Positions 7,322 to 16,346 of a stretch of DNA of 64,000 bases are shown here, piece after piece; within the stretch, counting starts at the first letter, position 1; each line of letters opens with the position of its first letter. The notes beneath the pieces are model-generated. The model ran no database searches. It had not been told where the DNA came from and saw only the letters and a list, made by a program, of their open reading frames with translations. The translations under genes were made by a program, and so were the position numbers. The DNA is taken from assembly GCA_039819165.1 (NCBI GenBank), contig JBCBSM010000001.1, positions 1,116,001-1,180,000 on the forward strand, given 5' to 3'. The DNA comes from Planctomycetota bacterium. GTDB lineage: Bacteria > Planctomycetota > Phycisphaerae > Phycisphaerales > UBA1924.

Positions 7322-8290
7322 TCAGAACTCGACGGCGACGTAGAGCAGTTCGGGCCGGGACAGCACCCGGGGCGCCTCGGGCGCTCGCACGCGGGCCTCG
7401 ATGAGGCCTGCGGTGTCGATGTCGCCGCGGGCGAGCATGGCGAGCGCATCGGAGACGGGGCCGTCGCGGGCGCCGAGCAGCTCTAGCTCGTTGCGGACGA
7501 CCGCGCTCAGGTCGGCCGTCGCACTGGCTTCGGACGCGCTGGCGAGGATGATGGTGCCACGCGGCCGGACCAGCCCGAGCGCCAGGTCGAGCGAGCGCTC
7601 GGAGCCCATGCAGTCGACGACGACGGTCTGGTCCTCGCGGCGGCCGACCTCGTCGGCGTGGCGATGCTGGATGCCCCACTTCTCGGCGCGGCCGAAGACC
7701 TCGGGCCGCCACCCCAAGATGCGGACGGTGGCGTTGAGCTGCGCGATGACCTGGGCGGCGAGCAGCGCGTTGAGGTTGTCGCCCAGCACCGTGACGTAGA
7801 CCTTGCCCTGCATGCGGATCATGCGGGCGGCGTGGATGGCCCGTGCCAGCGGCTGGGCGAGCAGCGCCACGGCGTCGTCCATGCCGTCGGGCACCAGCGC
7901 GAGGTTCCGCCATGGGATCGCCACCGATCCGGAGAGTGTGCCATCCAGCCGGCCCGCGCCGAGGGTGTCGCCGTCGCGGCAGTGCTGCGGAACGCCCGCG
8001 CGGCACATGTCGCAGGTGCCGATGGCCACGCGGGAGGCGCACGCCACGCGGGCCTTGAGCAGCCGATCCCGGATGCTCGTGGGCGCTTCGTCGCCGACCT
8101 CGGAGACCACGCCGACGAGGTCGCGGCCCAGGATGGCGTCGGCCCGAGCGTCACGGGCGGCAGCGGCGACGCGCTCGGGCACGTCTCCCGCAAGCCGCAC
8201 GCGGACGACCGCGTGGTCGGGCGGGCAGCCGGGCGTGGCGGCGGCGTCGAGGAACGAGGGCTGCGATCCGCGGGCGGCGATGGCTTCCAA
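7322..8290 (-). CDS. Medium-chain dehydrogenase/reductase-like protein with degenerate zinc sites
   Basis: A 322-residue protein with the alcohol-dehydrogenase layout: a GroES-like N-terminal half and a Rossmann half with VTVLGDNLNALLAAQV (about 167-182) in place of the usual GxGxxG. The structural zinc lobe is partly kept (C93, C96, C104), but one of the four cysteines is absent. The catalytic-zinc GHE motif reads GRD (residues 55-57). It may bind a nucleotide without zinc catalysis. The start is a TTG at 8290 with GGAG six bases upstream; no ATG fits better. The product resembles glucose/sorbitol-dehydrogenase relatives, but the substrate cannot be named. Confidence 0.7.
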   Translation of the reverse strand: MEAIAARGSQPSFLDAAATPGCPPDHAVVRVRLAGDVPERVAAAARDARADAILGRDLVGVVSEVGDEAPTSIRDRLLKARVACASRVAIGTCDMCRAGVPQHCRDGDTLGAGRLDGTLSGSVAIPWRNLALVPDGMDDAVALLAQPLARAIHAARMIRMQGKVYVTVLGDNLNALLAAQVIAQLNATVRILGWRPEVFGRAEKWGIQHRHADEVGRREDQTVVVDCMGSERSLDLALGLVRPRGTIILASASEASATADLSAVVRNELELLGARDGPVSDALAMLARGDIDTAGLIEARVRAPEAPRVLSRPELLYVAVEF

Positions 8291-8317
8291 GCAGAACTCC
8301 GTGCGTAAGCCCGCCGC

Positions 8318-9154
8318 CTACCGGGGCGCCCGAGAGAGCCCGATCGGCGTCGAGGGCGTCTCGTTGGGCGGCGGCGGCAGCACCGGCACGATGTACTCGT
8401 ACCAGGCCCTACTTCGGCTGAAGACCGGGTAGATGTACTCTTCCTGGCCGGCGAACCAATCGCTCTCGCTATCGGACCAGCGCTGCCAGCGCTCGAAGTC
8501 CAGCCCGTAGTCCTGGCCCGTCAGCGTCGCCAGCGAGCCTGCGGCCGAGCGGTGCACCGTCAGGCTCTGCTCGAGGTCGGAGCGCAGCGATTCGATGAGG
8601 GCGAGCACCACCTCGCTCTGGGGGTACTGCCCGAGCGCGAGCGCCGCCTCCACGCGGATGGTCTCCTCGGGCTCGATCTCCGGATCGATCAGCTCGATCA
8701 GCCTCGGGACGGCATCGGGGTCGTGCATCCGCTGCAGGCCCATGGCCGCCGCGCGGCGGACCAGCGGATCTTCGTCGTAGAGCGCGTCGATGAGCAGCGC
8801 GGCGTCGGCGGCGCGACCGTGCGCCGCGATGCCCCGCGCCGCGGCGGCCCGGACGCTGGCGTACTCGTCATCGAGGTTCTCGCGGAAGATGTCGACGACG
8901 AGTTCATCGGGCTCGACGAGCTGGTTTGCCAGCCGCACCGTGCCGCGATAGCGTGCATCCGGGTCGTACGGATCCTGCGCGAGCTCGGCGACGTTCTCCT
9001 GCGGACCCGCGAACAGGTTGTTCAGCACGCTCCCCTCGCCGAGTTGTGGCGCGAGTTCGTCCAGCGCACAGCCCCCCAGCAGCACGGGAATCAACGCCAG
9101 CATGACAACGGCAGGGCACTCTGCACGATGCGTGGATCGAGGAACGCGGAACAT
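8318..9154 (-). CDS. HEAT-repeat lipoprotein
   Basis: A 278-residue exported protein with a lipobox LLGGC (Cys29) and a chain of HEAT-like helical repeats (about 70-215), for example SVRAAAARGIAAHG, PLVRRAAAMGLQRM and TIRVEAALALGQY. HEAT repeats are protein-binding scaffolds. The C-terminus holds an aromatic stretch (WFAGQEEYIYP) and a proline run. The ATG at 9154 is favoured over one at 9103 because it gives an arginine n-region and has TAGCAT 5 bases upstream. Its 5' end overlaps or abuts that of the divergent lipoprotein gene. Confidence 0.75.
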   Translation of the reverse strand: MFRVPRSTHRAECPAVVMLALIPVLLGGCALDELAPQLGEGSVLNNLFAGPQENVAELAQDPYDPDARYRGTVRLANQLVEPDELVVDIFRENLDDEYASVRAAAARGIAAHGRAADAALLIDALYDEDPLVRRAAAMGLQRMHDPDAVPRLIELIDPEIEPEETIRVEAALALGQYPQSEVVLALIESLRSDLEQSLTVHRSAAGSLATLTGQDYGLDFERWQRWSDSESDWFAGQEEYIYPVFSRSRAWYEYIVPVLPPPPNETPSTPIGLSRAPR

Positions 9155-9905
9155 CCGGCATGCTATCGGCGCCGCGGCCGCCGGCGTGGCCCTGTGCTGC
9201 GCGGCGGGCTGGGGCAATGGCTGCGGGGCGGGACCGCCCGCACCCTCCATGGAGGCGATGCCCGACCTGGGCGGGCCGGTCTTCTACCTGCCCGGGCCCT
9301 TCGAGGCGATCAACACGCGGCGAGTCGGGACGGGGCCGGCGATCGAGGAGTTCGTGGAGGTCTCGCCCGAGGCGGATGGCGCGTGGACCGTCCGATTCCG
9401 CCGCGCCGGCAACGACGCCGCATCCGTCGTCGGCGTGCGGCGCCTGGCCGACGGGCGGCCGGCGACGGAGTTCCTCGTCGACGCCCAGCGCAACGAGACG
9501 GCGGTGTTCGACCCGCCGCTCGCGCTCGTGCCCCGGCCGGGCGCGGCGCTCCCGGCGACCGAATCCGCCGACGTGCGGCTGTACGACGGCGTCTGGACGC
9601 CGGAGGAGGCACGCGCACGCGAGCCCTCGGAGCGGGGGACGGCCGAGCGACGCTTCCGGGGCATCGAGCAGGCGTCCTGGAGCGCCGAGGACGATCCGCG
9701 GCCGGCCTGGACGCTGCACCACGACCTCGTGCTGGTGCTGTCGCCGGCGCGGGTCCGCCAGCGGTACGAGAGCACCGCCGTGCCACGGCTGGGCATCGTC
9801 GACGAATCACTGGCGCTGCGGGTTTCGGTCTTCGGCGTGCCCGTGCAACGCCGACGTGAGGCCGTAGAACTCACCGAGATCGTGGTGCCGCGGGCCGAGC
9901 CCTAG
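9132..9905 (+). CDS. Hypothetical secreted protein or lipoprotein
   Basis: A 257-residue protein if the GTG at 9132 is used; this gives a short basic n-region (MDRGTRNIRH) and a strongly hydrophobic alanine-rich core, a good signal peptide. An ATG at 9102 is the alternative. A Cys in GNGCGAG after the core could be lipidated. The mature part looks like an all-beta protein (repeated short charged strands, YDGVWTPEEA, WTLHHDLVLVL) with no family I recognise. The gene is divergent from the HEAT lipoprotein gene and their 5' ends overlap by about 23 bases. Confidence 0.6.
   Translation: MDRGTRNIRHAIGAAAAGVALCCAAGWGNGCGAGPPAPSMEAMPDLGGPVFYLPGPFEAINTRRVGTGPAIEEFVEVSPEADGAWTVRFRRAGNDAASVVGVRRLADGRPATEFLVDAQRNETAVFDPPLALVPRPGAALPATESADVRLYDGVWTPEEARAREPSERGTAERRFRGIEQASWSAEDDPRPAWTLHHDLVLVLSPARVRQRYESTAVPRLGIVDESLALRVSVFGVPVQRRREAVELTEIVVPRAEP
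9160..9165 (-). promoter_or_regulatory. Candidate -10 element TAGCAT of the HEAT lipoprotein gene
   Basis: The hexamer ends 5 bases before the ATG at 9154, so transcription would start at or next to the start codon. Confidence 0.4.
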
Positions 9906-9907
9906 CC

Positions 9908-10714
9908 CTAGGACTGGCCCCGTTGCTCGCGCAGGGCGATCGGCGGATCGAGGATCTCGCGCATCAGGATCGCCTGGCGGAGCGCGGCGCGGGTGAAGAC
10001 GCCGCGCTGCGCGGTGCCACGGGCTGCGCGGAGGATCGCGTCGCCGGAAGCCTCGGCGGGTACGGCGGGCATAGGGGGCGCCGCCACGGATGGCCGCCGA
10101 CGCTCGGCCGACGGCGTCGGCGTGGGCCGTTCCCGCCGGCGTTCGGGCGTCCGCGTGCGGGGGGTGGGCTCGGTGGCGCGGCGGGCGGGCGATCGGCCGG
10201 CCGAACCCGACGACGTCCGCCGGCTGGGCTGCGGAGCCGGCCGTGGCTGCGGGCGGGGCTGGCCGGCCTGCCGCTGCGACGTCGGCGTGCGGACCTGTGC
10301 CTGCGGTTGCTGCGCGGGCCCCGGCGACTGCCGCCGGGCGGGCTGCTGGCGGCGCTGGGCCTCGGCGGCCTCGCGGCGGCGGCGGATCTGCTCCTGGAGC
10401 TCGCGCTGCCGCGCCTCGGCGGACTGCCTCGCGCCCTCCTGGCGGCGCTTGGCGAGTTCCTCCAGCCTCTGGCGGGGCGTGAGCTGCTGGGGCGCAGGAG
10501 TCGCGGCCGGCGGCGATCGGGATGGCCCCGATGCGCCGGCCGTCTGGGATTGCCCGGTGCGGAGGGCCTCGAGCCTCGCACGCCCCCGCTGCTTCTCCAG
10601 CCGCTTACGCTGCATCGCCTCATCGACCTGCTTGAGGATCCAGCCGGCGGCCGTGACGCCGATGGTCAGCAGGAAGATGAGCAGGCTGATGTTGCCTTGG
10701 ATCCATTGCCACAT
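9908..10714 (-). CDS. Single-pass membrane protein with Pro/Arg/Gln-rich linker
   Basis: A 268-residue protein with an N-terminal membrane helix (about 7-28) followed by a charged coiled-coil-like part (about 29-125) and a long disordered linker rich in Pro, Arg and Gln (about 125-215). A conserved-looking C-terminal helix, RQAILMREILDPPIALRE (about 247-264), ends it; this kind of short tail recurs in planctomycete membrane proteins with disordered linkers. No enzymatic motif is visible. It lies on the same strand as the ABC ATPase gene 11 bases upstream, so it may be co-transcribed. Confidence 0.65.
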   Translation of the reverse strand: MWQWIQGNISLLIFLLTIGVTAAGWILKQVDEAMQRKRLEKQRGRARLEALRTGQSQTAGASGPSRSPPAATPAPQQLTPRQRLEELAKRRQEGARQSAEARQRELQEQIRRRREAAEAQRRQQPARRQSPGPAQQPQAQVRTPTSQRQAGQPRPQPRPAPQPSRRTSSGSAGRSPARRATEPTPRTRTPERRRERPTPTPSAERRRPSVAAPPMPAVPAEASGDAILRAARGTAQRGVFTRAALRQAILMREILDPPIALREQRGQS

Positions 10715-10725
10715 AGTGATTCACG

Positions 10726-11526
<801 letters not shown>

Positions 11527-11532
11527 GCCGCT

Positions 11533-11538
11533 ACGCTA
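11533..11538 (-). promoter_or_regulatory. Candidate -10 element TAGCGT of the ABC ATPase gene
   Basis: The hexamer is followed by 6 bases and then the ATG at 11526, the spacing expected for a leaderless mRNA. Confidence 0.4.
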
Positions 11539-11595
11539 CCCGCTCGATGGACGCGGCGACGAGCATGCGTTGCCCCAAAGGCCCGGAGCACGGCG

Positions 11596-12600
11596 ATGGC
11601 GAACCAGAACGGCGACACTTCGGGGGCGGATCGCGGCAGCGTGGCGGTGACGGGCGCGACGGGCTTCGTCGGCCGCGCCGTCGTGGATGAGCTGCTCGAG
11701 CGTGGGTGGCGCGTGCGGGCACTCGCCCGCGGCCGGGAACGCGCGAACCAGTGGATCGGCGACGACCGCATCGAGGTCGTGTACGGCGACGTCCGCGACC
11801 CGAAGACGACGGGCGATCTCGTCGCGGGGGCTTCGGCGGCCATCCACCTCGTGGGCATCCTGCGGGAGGGCCGCGACCAGAAGTTCGAGGAGCTGCACGT
11901 CGACGCCACCCGCAACGTCGTGCGGGCCTGCCGCGACCGGAAGGTGCGGCGGTACGTGCACATGTCGGCGCTGGGCGTCGACGACGAGGGCCGCTGCGAG
12001 TACCAGCGGACCAAGTTCGAGGCCGAGACCATCGTCCGCGGCAGCGATCTGGACTGGACGATCCTGCGGCCGAGCCTGATCCACGGGCCGGGCGGCGAGT
12101 TCGCCGAGCTGATCGCCGGCTGGTCGCGGGGCGAGATCCCGCCGTTCATCGGCCTGCCCTACTTCCGCCGGCCCGAGGCCGACCTCCGCGTGCCCCTGGG
12201 CGGGACCGACTACGTCGACCCCTGCGTGCAGCCGGTCTTCGTGGGCGACGTGGCGGCGTACTTCGCCGAGGCGCTCGAGCGGCCCGAGACCATCGGCGAG
12301 GTGTTCAACGTGGTGGGCCCCGAGCGGATGAGCTGGCCCGAGATGCTCCAGTTCGCGCACGGGCACGTGCCGCACGCCAAGAAGGGCCTCAAGCCCATGT
12401 GGGTGCCCGCGGAGATCGCGGCGGCGAAGGCCCAGGTGGCGAGCTTCGTCGGGCTCGGGCGGCTGCTGCCCTTCGACGCGGGCATGGCGACCATGGGCGG
12501 CCAGGACTCCACCGCCGAGATCGATCGCGGCCGCGGCTACTTCGACGCCGAGCCGAAGTCCTTCCGCGAGAGCTTCCCGGAGTATGCCGGCACGCTCTAG
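11596..12600 (+). CDS. NAD(P)-binding SDR protein (NDUFA9-like / atypical SDR)
   Basis: A 334-residue extended SDR. The nucleotide-binding motif VTGATGFVGRAVV is at about 18-30, followed by YGDVRDP, an HLVGIL strand, HMSALGVDD and YQRTKFEAE, where the Tyr-x-x-x-Lys pair is kept. RPSLIHGPG and a VFVGDVAAYF segment are typical of the NDUFA9/complex-I-associated and NmrA-like atypical SDRs. The family often binds NADP and isomerises or reduces quinone, isoprenoid or sugar substrates; here no partner genes tell which. The ATG at 11596 leaves a ten-residue lead to the first strand. Confidence 0.85.
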   Translation: MANQNGDTSGADRGSVAVTGATGFVGRAVVDELLERGWRVRALARGRERANQWIGDDRIEVVYGDVRDPKTTGDLVAGASAAIHLVGILREGRDQKFEELHVDATRNVVRACRDRKVRRYVHMSALGVDDEGRCEYQRTKFEAETIVRGSDLDWTILRPSLIHGPGGEFAELIAGWSRGEIPPFIGLPYFRRPEADLRVPLGGTDYVDPCVQPVFVGDVAAYFAEALERPETIGEVFNVVGPERMSWPEMLQFAHGHVPHAKKGLKPMWVPAEIAAAKAQVASFVGLGRLLPFDAGMATMGGQDSTAEIDRGRGYFDAEPKSFRESFPEYAGTL

Positions 12601-12783
12601 GGGCGATCCCTCGCATCGATCGGCTGAGCGGGCTACCGGACCGTTCACCGCGCGGGCGGCGCCGGTCGTGCCGGCCACGCCGCATGCCATTCGTCCCGCT
12701 TCCATCCGTCGCGCGCCACCCCCTCGCCGGCCGGCGGCATCGGGCCGATGCACACCGGGGGAGATGGGTGAGGAGCCGACCGG

Positions 12784-13737
12784 ATGGCAACGACGGGGAC
12801 GCGACCAGTGTGTGACCTGCCGATTTCGGAACTGCCGTCCGCATCTGCGTCGGTGGTCGTAAGCCTGAGCCGCAAGGGCATCGTCACGATCGGCGACCTG
12901 CTGGCCGCCGACTTCGACGAGGTGGCCTACCAGCTCGACAGCTTCGACGACGCGGAGGTTCTGGTGAAGGAGGCGCAGGCGATGGCCGATGGCACGCAGG
13001 GCGAGGACGCGCAGCCCGAATCGCAGCAGGACGGCAACGCCGACGGTGCGGCCGACGAGACCACGCCCGAACAGTCCACGCCCAACCAATCGAAGTCCAA
13101 CGGACCGACCTCGCAGCAGCGTGCGACCGAGCCCAAGCCAACCGCCGGCCAGGTTGGTCTGGCGACGGCGATGCAGGCCGTGCTCTCGCTCGACGGCGGC
13201 GCCTTCGCCTCCATGCAGGCGTCGGGCGCCGCGGCCCAGCGGCTGGCGGCCGCGGCGCTCATCATCCAGCACGGGGGCGGCGAGGACGAGGCCGTCGCCG
13301 CCGGCCTGCTGGACACCATCGATCCCAAGGCCCCCTGCGTCGACCGCGAGGACGCCCAGGTCCGCTTCGGCGAGCCGGCGGTCGATCTGCTCGAGCGGGC
13401 CGAGCTGCTGCTCACCGTGCCCATGAGCCCGAGCGGCAAGCCCTCGAACGTGCACGCCAAGCTGGTCGAGGTGGCCGACGCGTCGGCCCTGCTGGTGGCC
13501 TCCAGCGGCGCCGTGGCCGCGGGCCGGGCGGTGCTGTCCCGCCACCAGACCGTGGGCGACGCGGTATGGAGCCTCTTCCAGGGCGGCCGCGAATTCGCGC
13601 TGTGGTACTTCGGCTCGATCGCCAAGGGCCTGGGCCCGGCGCTCAAGCGAGCGGGCCACGACGCCCTCGCCCACGAGCTGTGGTCGGTCATCCGGGCCCT
13701 CGAAGCCGCGGGCGGCGAGGAACGCAAGGCCGCCTGA
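12784..13737 (+). CDS. Helix-hairpin-helix (RNAP alpha-CTD-like) plus degenerate HD-domain protein
   Basis: A 317-residue protein. Residues about 12-55 (ISELPSASASVVVSLSRKG then TIGDLLAADFDEV) resemble the helix-hairpin-helix of the RNA polymerase alpha C-terminal domain. A disordered Gln/Asn/Pro-rich linker runs from about 65 to 120. The rest resembles the HD phosphohydrolase fold of RelA/SpoT-like proteins: AAALIIQHGGGEDEAVAAGLLD, then RFGEPAVDLLERAELLL, and REFALWYFGSIAKGL near the end. The metal-binding His-Asp pair expected after AGLL is missing (LLDT), so hydrolysis is doubtful. GAGGAG precedes the ATG. The gene is followed by rnr. Confidence 0.65.
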   Translation: MATTGTRPVCDLPISELPSASASVVVSLSRKGIVTIGDLLAADFDEVAYQLDSFDDAEVLVKEAQAMADGTQGEDAQPESQQDGNADGAADETTPEQSTPNQSKSNGPTSQQRATEPKPTAGQVGLATAMQAVLSLDGGAFASMQASGAAAQRLAAAALIIQHGGGEDEAVAAGLLDTIDPKAPCVDREDAQVRFGEPAVDLLERAELLLTVPMSPSGKPSNVHAKLVEVADASALLVASSGAVAAGRAVLSRHQTVGDAVWSLFQGGREFALWYFGSIAKGLGPALKRAGHDALAHELWSVIRALEAAGGEERKAA

Positions 13738-13845
13738 GTCCATCCGGCCTCTCGGCCAGCTCCGATCAAGCCAAGCCCGCGCCCAACGCTCCCCGGGGCG
13801 TTGCACCGATAGCCTTGCCGTCCGGGCGACGTGATCGCCCGCGAC

Positions 13846-13860
13846 GGAGGTTTCACCATC
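13846..13860 (+). promoter_or_regulatory. Shine-Dalgarno GGAGG placed before a possible ATC start codon of rnr
   Basis: GGAGG is followed by 7 bases and then ATC in the rnr frame. A TAG stop in frame at 13810-13812 limits upstream starts to the GTG at 13831, which has no such site. Confidence 0.4.
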
Positions 13861-16341
13861 GCTCCTGCCGCCCAATCCGACGCCGTGCTGAAGTACCGCA
13901 GCCTCGTGCTGCGACACGTGGGGCACGAGCAGTACGAGCCCACGCTGATCGCGTCGCTGGCCGAGGAGCTGCGCGCCGACGATGTTTCCGAGTTCGAGGC
14001 CGCCATCCGGGGCCTGGCCGACGCCGGCGAGATCGCCGTCGGCCACGCGGGCCACGTCTCGCTGCCGACGCTCGAGAGCCTGGGCGAGGAGATCGAGGGC
14101 GTCTTCCAGCGCACCGGCAAGGGCTTCGGCTTCGTGCGTCCCGACGTCAAGGTCCGCGAGGGCCAGATCTTCTGCCCCGCCGAGGCGACCCTGGGCGCGT
14201 TGTCGGGCGACCGCGTCCGCGCGCAGGTCCGCCGCGATCGCAAGCGGGAGGCCTCGGGGCGCGGCGGCTTCGGGCCGCAGTACGTGGCCGCGATCGTGGA
14301 GATCGTCTCCCGCAAGCGATCGAGCTACGCCGCCACCATGCAGCAGCGTGGGCAGACCTGGCTTGCAATGCCCGACGGCGACACATCCATCGGGCCGATC
14401 GTGATCCACGACGCCGAGAGCAAGTACGTCAGCGAGGGCGACAAGGTTGTCGTCGATCTCGTCGAATACCCCGAGGGCGGCGCGCTAGCCGAGGGCGTCA
14501 TCACGCGGGTGCTGGGCGAGGCCGGCAAGCCCGACGTCGAGACGCAGGCGGTGATCGCGGCCTACGGCCTGCCGCCCGACGAGTTCCCCGATGCCTGCCT
14601 GGACCAGGCCCGCGAGGCGACGCGGCGCTTCGACGCCGCGATCGAGGCGTTCCTCTCCGACGGCCCCACCGCGCTGCCCGGCCGCCTCGACCTGACCAAG
14701 CAGTTCATCTGCACGATCGATCCGCCGGACGCCAAGGATTACGACGACGCGATCTCGATCACGCGGACCGACGACGGCTGGGAGCTGGGCATCCACATCG
14801 CCGACGTCGCGTTCTTCATCGATCCCGGCTCGCCGCTGGACCGCGAGGCCCGGGACCGCGGCAACAGCGTGTACCTGCCCCGGCACGTCATCCCGATGCT
14901 GCCCGAGATTCTCAGCAACGGCATCTGCTCGCTGCAGGAGCGGGTGCCCCGCTTCGCCAAGTCGGTGTTCATCCACTACGACCTGTCGGGCCGGGTGACC
15001 AAGACGGGCTTCGCCCAGTCGATCATCAACTCCGCCAAGCGGATGACCTACCTCGAGGCCCAGGCCCTCATCGACGGCAACGAGGAAGAAGCCAAGAAGC
15101 ACGCCCGGACGGCGACCGACTACACGCCGAAGCTCAGGAACACGCTCAAGGCGATGGACGGGTTGGCCCGGACCATCCGCGAACGGCGGCGGCGGGCCGG
15201 CATGATCCACCTCGACCTGCCCGACGTCGAGCTGATCTACGACGACAACGGGCACGTCGTCGACGCCGAGCCCGAGGACGACGCCTTCACGCACACCATC
15301 ATCGAGATGTTCATGGTGGAGGCCAACGAGGCCACCGCCCGGCTGTTCGAGCGGATGCACGTGCCAGTCATGCGGCGCGTCCACCCCACCCCCGCGCCCG
15401 CGGGCATGGAGGAGGCCGGCAAGGTCGCCAAGGTCGCGGGCTACAGCATCCCCAAGAACCCGACGCGCGAGGAACTGCAGGCCCTCCTGGACGCCACCCG
15501 CGGCAAGCCCAGCGCGCGGGCCGTGCACATGGCCGTGCTCCGCACGCTGACCAAGGCCGAGTACTCGCCGGCGGCCATCGGCCACTTCGCGCTGGCGAGC
15601 GACGCCTACTCGCACTTCACCAGCCCGATCCGCCGCTACGCCGACCTGCTGACCCACCGGCTGCTGCAGGCGTTCCTGGCGCTCACCGACAACGGCCAGA
15701 ATCCGCCCGCGGGAGACAAGCAGATGAAGCTGCTGGGCCGCAAGCTGGCCGATCACGACGCCTACATCGAGCAGCAGGACCTCGTGGTCATCGGGCGGCA
15801 CATCTCGGACACCGAGCAGAACGCTACCGAGGCCGAGCGGGAGCTGCGGGCCTTCCTCGTCCTCCAGCTGCTGAGCAACATGGTGGGCGAGGTTTTCGAC
15901 GGGGTGATCACCGGCATCACGCCGCGAGGCATTTACGTGCAGATCGACAAGTACCTGGCCGACGGCTTCATCCGGATGGTCGACCTGCCGGGCGACACCA
16001 CGCGCGAGGGCCGCACGCCCAAGTGGATCCAGGTGCGGGACACGGGCGCGCTGGTGGACAAGCACTCGGGCCGCTCGTTCAACTTCGGCGACCGCGTCCG
16101 CGTGCAGATCGGCGCCGTCGACCTTCCCAAGCGGCAGCTCGAGCTCTTGATCGCCGACGCCGACTCGCGGGCCGCCGGCAAGGCCAAGCCGGTCGAGGGG
16201 CTCACGCTGGGTGGGGGCGGCGGCGGGCTGGAATCCGCCGGCGGCACCGGCTTCAAGAAGATGCCCGGCGGGACACGGCGCAGCCGGAAGAGCAAGGCCC
16301 GCGACAAGGGCAAGAAGGACTACCGGCGGGACAAGAAGTAG
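13858..16341 (+). CDS. rnr: Ribonuclease R (RNase II/R 3'-5' exoribonuclease)
   Basis: About 830 residues with an N-terminal winged-helix-like segment, cold-shock domains, the RNB catalytic domain and a C-terminal S1 domain (GVITGITPRGIYVQID) followed by a basic tail. The catalytic Asp cluster IDPPDAKDYDDAISI and the downstream HFTSPIRRYADL motif are intact. RNase R degrades structured RNA and takes part in rRNA and tmRNA quality control. The start is uncertain. A GTG at 13831 has no ribosome-binding site, whereas GGAGG at 13846-13850 lies 7 bases before an ATC at 13858, the same spacing as moxR and the carbonic anhydrase gene. I list the ATC; the in-frame GTG at 13831 adds 9 residues. Confidence 0.93.
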   Translation: MAPAAQSDAVLKYRSLVLRHVGHEQYEPTLIASLAEELRADDVSEFEAAIRGLADAGEIAVGHAGHVSLPTLESLGEEIEGVFQRTGKGFGFVRPDVKVREGQIFCPAEATLGALSGDRVRAQVRRDRKREASGRGGFGPQYVAAIVEIVSRKRSSYAATMQQRGQTWLAMPDGDTSIGPIVIHDAESKYVSEGDKVVVDLVEYPEGGALAEGVITRVLGEAGKPDVETQAVIAAYGLPPDEFPDACLDQAREATRRFDAAIEAFLSDGPTALPGRLDLTKQFICTIDPPDAKDYDDAISITRTDDGWELGIHIADVAFFIDPGSPLDREARDRGNSVYLPRHVIPMLPEILSNGICSLQERVPRFAKSVFIHYDLSGRVTKTGFAQSIINSAKRMTYLEAQALIDGNEEEAKKHARTATDYTPKLRNTLKAMDGLARTIRERRRRAGMIHLDLPDVELIYDDNGHVVDAEPEDDAFTHTIIEMFMVEANEATARLFERMHVPVMRRVHPTPAPAGMEEAGKVAKVAGYSIPKNPTREELQALLDATRGKPSARAVHMAVLRTLTKAEYSPAAIGHFALASDAYSHFTSPIRRYADLLTHRLLQAFLALTDNGQNPPAGDKQMKLLGRKLADHDAYIEQQDLVVIGRHISDTEQNATEAERELRAFLVLQLLSNMVGEVFDGVITGITPRGIYVQIDKYLADGFIRMVDLPGDTTREGRTPKWIQVRDTGALVDKHSGRSFNFGDRVRVQIGAVDLPKRQLELLIADADSRAAGKAKPVEGLTLGGGGGGLESAGGTGFKKMPGGTRRSRKSKARDKGKKDYRRDKK

Positions 16342-16346
16342 CGCCG

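Noticed and set aside
11536-14409. A 957-codon minus-strand open frame
   Set aside because: It lies opposite the SDR, HD-like and rnr genes, which have clear domains; the product is low-complexity.
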